Source: Cloacibacillus sp.
Lineage (GTDB): Bacteria > Synergistota > Synergistia > Synergistales > Synergistaceae
NCBI RefSeq assembly: GCF_020860125.1
Contig: NZ_JAJBUX010000056.1
Coordinates: 1-15,730, forward strand
DNA length: 15,730 bases
Direction: 5' to 3'
Shown here: positions 8,263 to 13,811 of the stretch, piece after piece
How the letters are laid out: each line of letters begins with the position of its first letter
How positions within the stretch are numbered: position 1 is the first letter of the stretch
Program-made: the position numbers and the translations under genes
The notes under the pieces: generated by a model
Database searches by the model: none
Told to the model about the DNA's origin: nothing
The model's input: only the letters and a program-made list of their open reading frames with translations

Positions 8263-9435
8263 ATGAAGGCTTCACCTTTACTGCTTTTTCCCGTAAGCGA
8301 ATATCAGCGCCGCCTGAATAAAATACTCGCGGTGATGGAGAGAGCGGGCTTTGACGCTGTTATTTTGACGAGCGACGAAAATACCTTCTACCTCTCCGGC
8401 TTCCGCAGCATCGTGTGGGACAGCAAGGTTTCGACGCCGGGCGCCGTCGTTGTTACGAAGGATGGCGCCGTGGCGCTGGCCACCTCACAGGGCGGCGCGC
8501 CGACAGCCGGCGCCACATCCTGCGTCGAGGATATCCGCACATACGGCAAAGATGGTTATCCGACATACGTCAAGGCGATAACTTCGCTGCTTGAGGAGCG
8601 GGGCGTAAAAAATGGCCGGATCGGCTTTGAGCTGGGAACGGGGCACAAAATGCACCTCAACTATACGATGACCCAGGAGCTTTTCTCCGAGCTTCACGGC
8701 GCGGAGATCGCCGACGCCGCGGCAATTCTCTGGGAGGCGCGCTCCGTGAAGTCGCCGCTTGAGGTCGAGGCGATCGCGAAGGCCTGCGAGATAAACGTCG
8801 CCTGCATCCGCAAAGGATTCTCAGAGCTTCGCGAGGGGATGACGGAGATGGAACTCTATGGGAACATCATGGGCGAGTACCTCAAGAACGGCGCTGACAA
8901 TACGCTGCCGCTCGGACTGCGCGCCGGCGCCGACCGTTATTCGCAGAGCAACTGTCCGCCCTCATACCGGCCGATAATGCGCGGCGAGGTCATCCTCGTC
9001 GACGGCGGGCCGATATACCATGGGTATTACTCCGACATCATACGCGAGGCTGTCATTGGCGAACCTACGACACGCCAGCAGGATATCTTTGATGTCGCGC
9101 GCGAGGCCTGCTATGTCGGCATCGAGGCTGTGCGGCCGGGCGAACCTATAAGCAGCGTCTGCCGGGCGGTAGACGATTTCTTCGATAAGAGCCGCTTCGC
9201 GGAGATCAATATGTACCGTAACTGGTGCGGCCACAGCATAGGAGTCGGCGTCCATGAATATCCGATGCTTGACACCTCAGCCGATGGATTGCTGGAGCCC
9301 GGTATGGTATTCGCGATCGAACCCTATATATTTGAAGATGGCAGCGGCAGCCTTGGCATAGAGCAAAACTTCGTCGTCACCGAGAGCGGCTGCCGGATAC
9401 TTTCTCCCGGATATGACGAACTAATAAGACTTTAA
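8263..9435 (+). CDS. M24-family metallopeptidase (Xaa-Pro aminopeptidase/dipeptidase type)
   Basis: A 390-residue cytoplasmic pita-bread-fold peptidase predicted to cleave Xaa-Pro bonds or other short peptides after import. The start ATG 8263 has a perfect AGGAGG at 8249-8254. An N-terminal creatinase-like domain (about 12-150, including DAVILTSDENTFYLSGF) precedes the catalytic domain. The complete dinuclear metal set can be read: Asp247 in ILVDGG, Asp258 in YYSDI, His324 in GHSIG, Glu353 in AIEP and Glu367 in GIEQ; His331 in HEYP is also conserved. So it should be active, unlike the altered M19 protein upstream. It is the last gene of the operon and is followed by a strong terminator. Exact preference (prolidase, aminopeptidase P or another substrate such as creatine-like amides) cannot be decided from sequence alone. 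Confidence 0.88.
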   Translation: MKASPLLLFPVSEYQRRLNKILAVMERAGFDAVILTSDENTFYLSGFRSIVWDSKVSTPGAVVVTKDGAVALATSQGGAPTAGATSCVEDIRTYGKDGYPTYVKAITSLLEERGVKNGRIGFELGTGHKMHLNYTMTQELFSELHGAEIADAAAILWEARSVKSPLEVEAIAKACEINVACIRKGFSELREGMTEMELYGNIMGEYLKNGADNTLPLGLRAGADRYSQSNCPPSYRPIMRGEVILVDGGPIYHGYYSDIIREAVIGEPTTRQQDIFDVAREACYVGIEAVRPGEPISSVCRAVDDFFDKSRFAEINMYRNWCGHSIGVGVHEYPMLDTSADGLLEPGMVFAIEPYIFEDGSGSLGIEQNFVVTESGCRILSPGYDELIRL

Positions 9436-9450
9436 GAGAGCTTGGATGAG

Positions 9451-9478
9451 ACGGGACGCTGACGCGCCCCGTTTTTTT
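9451..9478 (+). terminator. Intrinsic terminator ending the peptide operon
   Basis: Stem arms ACGGGACGC (9451-9459) and GCGCCCCGT (9464-9472) pair with one A-C mismatch around a four-base loop and run directly into seven T residues (9472-9478). It lies 15 bases after the M24 peptidase stop. It separates the operon from the RpiR gene, which must therefore have its own promoter. Confidence 0.85.
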
Positions 9479-9488
9479 GTCTGTAGAC

Positions 9489-9560
9489 ATGATAATTATT
9501 TTACTTACAGCTAAAATTATCAAAAAAATATTTGACATATCATAAATATATGATAATATT
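9489..9560 (+). promoter_or_regulatory. RpiR gene promoter with repeated TGATAAT operator-like boxes
   Basis: A consensus -35 box TTGACA lies at 9532-9537. An AT-rich -10 region follows within 9552-9560, the best match at acceptable spacing being TAATAT at 9554-9559 with a 16-base gap. Overlapping it is an inverted repeat, TATCAT (9538-9543) and ATGATA (9550-9555). The same box recurs upstream: ATGATAAT at 9489-9496 and its complement ATTATCA at 9516-9522, with another ATGATAAT at 9550-9557. This clustering suggests binding sites for a dimeric repressor, most simply the RpiR protein itself. Boxes are read directly; the binder is inferred. Confidence 0.55.
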
Positions 9561-9609
9561 CAGACGGAATAAATAGTCAATTAATATTATATAAAGGAAT
9601 GAACAGTCT

Positions 9610-10488
9610 ATGAACAGAAAGGATTGTGAAGGAGGATTACTCGCCGCTATCCGCGGGAAGAGGGCGGCGCTCAGCCCGAGGCAGGCGGCGGTTGCCGATT
9701 ATATCCTGAAAAACTATCAGAATATGGCCTATGTCACCCTTGCGCAGCTGGCAAAAGAGGCAGGGAGCGGGCACGGGACGATCGTGCGGCTTGCGGAATC
9801 ACTCGGCTACCCGACCTTCTCCGCGATGCAGGCGGCGCTGCGCGCGGAGATAGAGCGGGCAAAACCGCAGCGGCTGGCTGGGTTCTCTCCGCGTTCGAAG
9901 CATGGGACGCGGGTCTATGACACGGTCTTTGAGCTGGAAGACGCGATCATGAGAGAGGCGCACGCGATGATCGACGCCGAGGAATTTGAACTTGCGGCGG
10001 CTCTGCTCGCGGAGGCCCCCTCGGTGGTGGTCGCCGCCTCAGGGAGCAACGCCTTTCTCGGGGACTACGCCGCCTACTTCTTGAGCGTGCTGCGCGGCGG
10101 CGTCATGAATGTGAAGGTCCCCGATATGGCGGAGATCGAGAATATCTGCGACAGGCCGGCGGGAAGCGCCGCGCTGGTATTCAGCCTTCCTCGCTATCCG
10201 CGGGCCGCGCAGGAGATAACTGAGCTGCTGCACAGCCGCGGGATAAAAATTATCGGCATATCCGACGCGCTGAACTCGCCGATCGCCGACAGGTGCGATA
10301 TTCTCTTCGTCGTGCCGCAGAGGTACTTGTCGTTTATCGATCCGTGCGCGGCGGTGATGTCTCTCGTGCACTCCCTTCTTTACGGGGTCTATTTAAAGAC
10401 GCGGGAGAGCGGCCGGGCGCGCCTTGATATTTTTGACCGCTCTCTGAAAAATCTTTTTGTGAGGGCCGACGTCTCCGCGCCTGATTAA
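9610..10488 (+). CDS. RpiR/MurR-family transcriptional regulator with atypical SIS domain
   Basis: A 292-residue DNA-binding regulator. ATG 9610 follows AAAGGA at 9593-9598. The N-terminal helix-turn-helix domain (about 10-85) contains LSPRQAAVADYILKNY and TLAQLAKEAGSGHGTIVRLAESLGY (43-67), typical of RpiR proteins. The C-terminal SIS domain (about 125-262) has GSNAFLGDYAAYFLSVL, GIKIIGISDALNSPIADRCD and a conserved Ser at 241. The phosphosugar loop usually written S-x-S-G-x-T is replaced by FSLPRYPR (191-198), so the ligand is probably not an ordinary sugar phosphate. Many RpiR-like proteins of this type sit near amino-acid or peptide genes. Its position between the peptide operon and the cyclodeaminase-like gene makes it the likely controller of one or both, and the repeats in its own promoter suggest autoregulation. 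Confidence 0.87.
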   Translation: MNRKDCEGGLLAAIRGKRAALSPRQAAVADYILKNYQNMAYVTLAQLAKEAGSGHGTIVRLAESLGYPTFSAMQAALRAEIERAKPQRLAGFSPRSKHGTRVYDTVFELEDAIMREAHAMIDAEEFELAAALLAEAPSVVVAASGSNAFLGDYAAYFLSVLRGGVMNVKVPDMAEIENICDRPAGSAALVFSLPRYPRAAQEITELLHSRGIKIIGISDALNSPIADRCDILFVVPQRYLSFIDPCAAVMSLVHSLLYGVYLKTRESGRARLDIFDRSLKNLFVRADVSAPD

Positions 10489-10639
10489 CGCTCTGCCAGC
10501 TATGGGCGCAGGTGTGTACGGAGTCCGGCTGCGAAAGTTAAAGATTTTCTATCTCGGCGGTGTTCTGAGATGAAAATAAAACCCGGTGCCTATCAAAGGG
10601 CGCAGGAAGAAATCTATCATAATTTAAGGAGGCAGGAAT
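10489..10639 (+). promoter_or_regulatory. Gap before the cyclodeaminase-like gene, with one operator-like half-site
   Basis: This 151-base gap has no convincing terminator after the RpiR gene, so read-through is possible. A weak GC-rich fold can be drawn from GCGCAG near 10504 to CTGCG near 10533, without a following T run. TATCATAA at 10615-10622 repeats eight bases of the RpiR promoter inverted repeat and lies just upstream of AAGGAGG (10626-10632). It could be a shared operator half-site, but a single copy of an AT-rich octamer is weak evidence. I found no clear -35/-10 pair. Confidence 0.3.
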
Positions 10640-11629
10640 ATGGCATACGATGTTCGTTTTATCTCCCAGGCTGACGTGGAATCGCTGGGTATTTCGATGA
10701 AAGAGGTAATGGACGGAGTGGAGACCGGTTGGCGCATGAACGGGGAGGGTAAGACGGAGCTGCCCGCGAAGATCGGCATTCACCCGCGCGGCAACTGCTA
10801 CATCCATGCCATGCCCTGCTGGATCGGCGGCGATACGGACATGGCGGGCATGAAATGGGTTGCCGGTTTCCCGATGAATCTTGAAAAAAGGCTGCCCTAT
10901 AACAACGGGATATTCGTCCTCAACGACACGGAGACCGGTGTCGTCAAGGCGATAATGGACTGTAACTGGATGACCACCTGGCGCACGGGGGCCGCCGCTG
11001 GGCTGGGGGCTAAATACTTTGCCGCGCCCAATTCCGCCGTGATCGCCGTCATCGGCCTTGGAACGATAGGAAAGATCACGCTGCGCGCCTTCAAAGAGGT
11101 GCTGCCGGCGATGAAATATATCAAAATTTACGATCCGATGACGGAACAGTACGAGCGTTTTATCAATGAAATGCGGGAACTCCTTCCCGAAGTGGAGTTC
11201 ATAAAATGCGGTTCGGTGCGTGAGGCCTGCTCGGAGGCCGACGTTGTGACAAGCTGCGCGCCGATCCTCGACCAGCCGCGGCGCTCGGTCAGCGCCGATA
11301 TGCTGAAAGAAAACGTCTGCTGCATCGCCAGTGATTATGATTCGAGCCTCTGTGCCGACACCGTGAGCGGCGGGCGCTCCTTCGTCTGCGACGACCGCGG
11401 CCAGTATCTCTGGACACAGGAGCACGAAGTCTACTTCCAGAACGGTTACCCGCTCGCGGAGGGTATCTACGCCGATATGGGCGAGATAATCGCCGGGAAA
11501 AAACCGCCTGTATTGGAGGGGCGCCGCGTCTGTCTGTTCATGGGCATCGCAAGCCACGACGTGATGACCGCGAAGCTGATATTGGAGAAGGCGGCGGAAA
11601 AAGACGCCGGGACGATGCTGAAGCTGTAA
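10640..11629 (+). CDS. Ornithine cyclodeaminase/mu-crystallin family protein
   Basis: A 329-residue cytoplasmic NAD(P)-binding enzyme. ATG 10640 follows AAGGAGG (10626-10632) with a 7-base gap. The family pattern is clear: KIGIHPRGNCYIHAMP, MAGMKWVAGFPMN (Lys72, counterpart of the substrate-carboxylate Lys of Pseudomonas putida ornithine cyclodeaminase), GIFVLNDTETGVVKAIMDCNWMT, WRTGAAAG (Arg115), the Rossmann nucleotide loop VIGLGTIGK (137-145) and a DVVTSCAP strand (201-208). Asp232 in ASDYD lies where the catalytic Asp is expected, but the usual following PGKTEL is not seen, so the substrate may differ from ornithine. The family also includes alanine dehydrogenases, tauropine-type and delta-1-pyrroline-2-carboxylate reductases. 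The location beside a peptide-uptake operon suggests a role in amino-acid catabolism or imine reduction. Its own terminator follows. Confidence 0.82.
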   Translation: MAYDVRFISQADVESLGISMKEVMDGVETGWRMNGEGKTELPAKIGIHPRGNCYIHAMPCWIGGDTDMAGMKWVAGFPMNLEKRLPYNNGIFVLNDTETGVVKAIMDCNWMTTWRTGAAAGLGAKYFAAPNSAVIAVIGLGTIGKITLRAFKEVLPAMKYIKIYDPMTEQYERFINEMRELLPEVEFIKCGSVREACSEADVVTSCAPILDQPRRSVSADMLKENVCCIASDYDSSLCADTVSGGRSFVCDDRGQYLWTQEHEVYFQNGYPLAEGIYADMGEIIAGKKPPVLEGRRVCLFMGIASHDVMTAKLILEKAAEKDAGTMLKL

Positions 11630-11667
11630 CGCTGCGGTAAAATAAATCGTATGGGATAGACAGTAAG

Positions 11668-11698
11668 GGGGAGGAGCTTCGCGCTCTTCTCTTTTTTT
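11668..11698 (+). terminator. Intrinsic terminator after the cyclodeaminase-like gene
   Basis: A stem centred on GAGGAGC (11671-11677) and GCTCTTC (11683-11689), with one G-U pair and a five-base loop, can be extended by G-U and G-C pairs to 11668/11692. It runs into seven T residues at 11692-11698. It works only in the plus direction because no T run exists on the other side. Confidence 0.75.
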
Positions 11699-11743
11699 GC
11701 GTTATAGCCAATAAATTTTAGCTACAATTTATGGAAATAAAAT

Positions 11744-12145
11744 CTATTTTTTGCTGATTTCGTGTATGCAGGCGGTAAGAAGCGACATCACGGCGGCCCT
11801 TTCTTCCTCGCTCATGTTCGAGCCGTCGTGTTTTAATGTCTCAAAAATTATAGCAAGGTTTAATAAAGGAGAGCTTCCTCGTGTTATGCCCGTATATTCA
11901 TCCCTCCTTGCCGAGGTCTGTGCCTCCGGCGCCGGCGGCAGGGGGTCGTCAGTCTCTCCCACAAGGTAAGCGGAGGTGGTGTTGAGCAGCTTCGCAAGCT
12001 CGGCCAATATATCTGCCCTGGGTACGCGCACCCCGGTCTCCCAGTTGATGATCGAGTTCCGCGAATACCCTGACTCCTCTTCCATCCGGTATTGACTCCA
12101 CCCCAAACGTTCCCTGCTGATTTTAAGCCTATCGCCAATTGCCAT
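11744..12145 (-). CDS. XRE-family (Cro/CI-type) helix-turn-helix regulator
   Basis: A 133-residue DNA-binding protein on the minus strand. I chose ATG 12145: AGGTG (12156-12152) lies six bases upstream, while an in-frame GTG at 12154 falls inside that ribosome-binding site. The N-terminal HTH_3 domain (about 5-62) reads IGDRLKISRERLGWSQYRMEEESGYSRNSIINWETGVRVP in outline, then LAELAKLLNTTSAYLVGETD. A Pro/Ala-rich linker (about 66-80) leads to a charged helical tail ending HEISKK. The tail lacks a recognisable enzymatic or peptidase domain, so this is a small repressor with an unidentified dimerisation or sensing tail. Its upstream DNA contains repeated TAYGAATA-like boxes suggesting autoregulation. 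It is divergent from the degraded surface-protein gene. A phage or mobile-element origin is possible but not shown. Confidence 0.82.
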   Translation of the reverse strand: MAIGDRLKISRERLGWSQYRMEEESGYSRNSIINWETGVRVPRADILAELAKLLNTTSAYLVGETDDPLPPAPEAQTSARRDEYTGITRGSSPLLNLAIIFETLKHDGSNMSEEERAAVMSLLTACIHEISKK

Positions 12146-12156
12146 TTTTCTCACCT

Positions 12157-12350
12157 ACCATACGAATAGGCTACATGAATGGTATGAATATTTATAGACA
12201 TAATAAATCAACTACAACAGTAGACATACGTATTCTAATAGGATAAAATAACGACATCAAAAATAGGCTGTAAATAAAAACGTATCAGCGAACAAAATAT
12301 TTTTATCGTCAAAAATATCAAATATCGGACCATTAAAAGGGGAGATTGGC
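12157..12350. promoter_or_regulatory. Divergent AT-rich intergenic region with XRE operator-like repeats
   Basis: Between the XRE gene and the degraded surface-protein gene. Similar boxes occur at 12161-12168 (TACGAATA), 12183-12190 (TATGAATA) and 12226-12235 (palindromic ATACGTAT followed by TC). They surround a TATAAA on the minus strand at 12196-12191 that could be the XRE -10 box, though no good -35 accompanies it. AAAAGGGGAG at 12335-12344 is a strong ribosome-binding site for the plus-strand remnant that follows. No gene is seen inside the region. Confidence 0.35.
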
Positions 12351-12671
12351 ATAATATCCAAAAAACTGACCGCAGCATTTTTTATCTCATTATGCGCCTC
12401 CGTGGCCCTGCTCTTTTTCCTGCTCAGGGACATGAGCGGCTTATACACTGTTTGTAAGTGAAGGTCTATCCAGACCATTTACCAATAAAGGGGAGGGGAT
12501 GAAGGTTTCAAATGGGACTCCAGCAGCGGAGATATTGTCAGCGTAGATGAAACAGGTAAAATCACTGCACTAAAGGTAAGTGCTGAACCCATTACCATTA
12601 CCGCGACAAGCACATTAAGCAGCCTCAAAGGGACATGCATCGTCACCGTACGTGAAGCGGGCGACGTAGTC
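12351..12671 (+). pseudogene. Degraded 5' part of the Ig-like surface protein gene (signal sequence, two stops, truncated Big_2 domain)
   Basis: Seven bases after a strong ribosome-binding site stands ATA (12351), where an ATG is expected. The frame then encodes ISKKLTAAFFISLCASVALLFFLL, a textbook signal peptide or signal anchor. It hits TGA at 12459-12461 and TAA at 12486-12488. In exactly the same frame, from 12489, a partial bacterial Ig-like domain begins: FKWDSSSGDIVSVDETGKIT then a TLSSLKGTCIVTV strand. It lacks its first strands and continues into the intact domain downstream. No ATG, GTG or TTG occurs in this frame between 12489 and 12672. A good ribosome-binding site at 12489-12496 serves ATG 12499, but that frame stops after 15 codons. 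The simplest reading is a gene inactivated by loss of its start codon, nonsense changes and a small deletion. A sequencing error cannot be excluded. Confidence 0.6.
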
Positions 12672-13589
12672 GTGACACCGGCGGAGATCTCGCTTAATAT
12701 CGGCGGTATGGAAACATTAACGGCGATATGTGACCAGGGAGAAACCATCAGATGGAGCTCCGCTAAGGAAGCCATCGCGACTGTGGACGAAAAGGGAAAT
12801 GTAACCGGTGTTGCCAAGGGCGAGACGGATATAATCGCAACCGGCATTAGCAGCGGCAAATCGGGCAAATGTCACGTCGTAGTATCTGAAAAGCCTGTCA
12901 CGCCTCCCATCGAACCGATCAAACCGGTCCTTCCGGTCGTCTCCGACGATGTAAAGGAAGAGGTAAAACCGGTAGTTGGCGAGACGGAGACTGACACTGC
13001 GGAGGCCGCCGCCAAGCTCGACGGCATTACGGAAGATATGCTTGAGATAGACAAGGACGAAATCGTAGCGGTAAAGGCGGATACGGTGGTCAAGGTCGTT
13101 GAAAATATAGCGACGCTGGAAAACGTCACCTCCGCCGACGTGCTTCCGCTTCCCGTGTTCACGGCGAAGGTTGACAGCAAAAAGACGGTAATGATCAGCT
13201 TCTCCCTCGCCGGTGCGGATTTGAAGGCGGCAAAGCCGGAAGACGTTAAAGTGCTGAAGATACTGGGCGCGGACAGCGGCAGACTCTTCAAGTACGCTTC
13301 GGAGATCACGGCCGATATGGATGAAAAATTCACCATTCAGAAGGTGGACGGAACGATATTCAAGGGCGCGATAGAGGGAAGCGAGACGTATATTCTCTCG
13401 ATCTTCATCAAAGACGGCGGCGCCTATGACCTTGACGAGGCCGACGGCCTGGTAGCCGACCCCGCGGCGATACTTGCCACAAAGACGGTAGAGCCGCACC
13501 ACGGCGGCTCCAGCAGCGGCTGTAACGCGGGATTTGCGGGACTGCTTCTGCTTGTCGCGATTCCCTTTATTTACCGCAGGAAGAGGTAG
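12672..13589 (+). CDS. Ig-like (Big_2) surface protein with Synergist-CTERM sorting tail, N-terminus damaged
   Basis: The open frame has its first possible start at GTG 12672 (305 residues) or ATG 12708, neither with a good ribosome-binding site. Homology to the same protein runs back to 12489 without a start codon. A complete Big_2 Ig-like domain occupies residues 1-75 (VTPAEISLNIGG, IRWSSAKEAIATVDEKGNVTGVAKGETDIIATG). Then comes a Pro-rich spacer (80-95), a region of about 170 residues I do not recognise beyond its resemblance to other secreted Synergistota proteins, and the tail EPHHGGSSSGCNAGF, a hydrophobic helix (289-301) and RRKR. That tail matches the Synergist-CTERM protein-sorting domain, in which Cys284 would be the processing or anchoring site. 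The tail implies an exported protein, so the lost signal peptide upstream makes the present frame probably non-functional. A terminator follows. Confidence 0.7.
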   Translation: MTPAEISLNIGGMETLTAICDQGETIRWSSAKEAIATVDEKGNVTGVAKGETDIIATGISSGKSGKCHVVVSEKPVTPPIEPIKPVLPVVSDDVKEEVKPVVGETETDTAEAAAKLDGITEDMLEIDKDEIVAVKADTVVKVVENIATLENVTSADVLPLPVFTAKVDSKKTVMISFSLAGADLKAAKPEDVKVLKILGADSGRLFKYASEITADMDEKFTIQKVDGTIFKGAIEGSETYILSIFIKDGGAYDLDEADGLVADPAAILATKTVEPHHGGSSSGCNAGFAGLLLLVAIPFIYRRKR

Positions 13590-13625
13590 CGCTGGGAGTT
13601 TAAAAAAGACAAGATATGAAGATCA

Positions 13626-13652
13626 GGGCGGCGGATGTTTCGCCGCCCTTTT
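13626..13652 (+). terminator. Intrinsic terminator after the surface-protein gene
   Basis: Perfect eight-base GC-rich stem, GGGCGGCG (13626-13633) and CGCCGCCC (13641-13648), with a seven-base loop and four T residues after it (13649-13652). It lies 36 bases after the stop codon. Confidence 0.75.
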
Positions 13653-13811
13653 CGCGTCTCACCGGCAATATACGCGGAATATAAAGCGGGAATCCTTTTG
13701 TCCGTACCGCGTGGCTGTGAAATTGTCATTTTAACCGCCGGTCAATTAGTTTTGCAACGGCAGGGAGCGGAAAAATACCTTAATGATTATACGGTGATTT
13801 ATACAAAAAAT
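13653..13811. other. Intergenic gap between convergent genes, nothing recognised
   Basis: This stretch lies between the surface-protein terminator and the stop codon of the minus-strand Bro-N gene. I see no gene, repeat or RNA. On the minus strand a run of six T residues follows the Bro-N stop almost at once, but no stable stem precedes it, so a terminator for that gene is not established. Confidence 0.4.

Noticed and set aside
9599..9613. Four-codon mini-frame (MNSL) whose stop overlaps the RpiR start, suggesting leader-peptide control
   Set aside because: Its ATG directly abuts the AAAGGA ribosome-binding site, leaving no spacer, so it is probably not translated.
10538..11557. A 339-codon open frame on the minus strand across the whole cyclodeaminase-like gene
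   Set aside because: It mirrors a well-supported plus-strand gene. Its translation shows no family motifs and is rich in His, Arg and Asp, as expected for the antisense of GC-rich codons. No ribosome-binding site was noted.
11711..11732. AT-rich inverted repeat ATAAATT/AATTTAT as a terminator for the XRE gene
   Set aside because: The stem is weak, with an eight-base loop and no T run on the minus strand after it; not enough to call.
12463..12476. Small hairpin GGTCT-ATCC-AGACC between the two stops of the degraded gene
   Set aside because: Only five pairs and no T run; likely chance, though it could take part in readthrough if that were shown.
12499..12546. Fifteen-codon frame starting at ATG 12499 behind a strong ribosome-binding site
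   Set aside because: It is in the wrong frame for the Ig-like domain and too short to support as a gene; noted only as part of the degraded region.
12717..13502. A 261-codon minus-strand frame opposite the surface-protein gene
   Set aside because: The plus frame contains a Big_2 domain and a sorting tail and is followed by a terminator; the minus frame has none of these.
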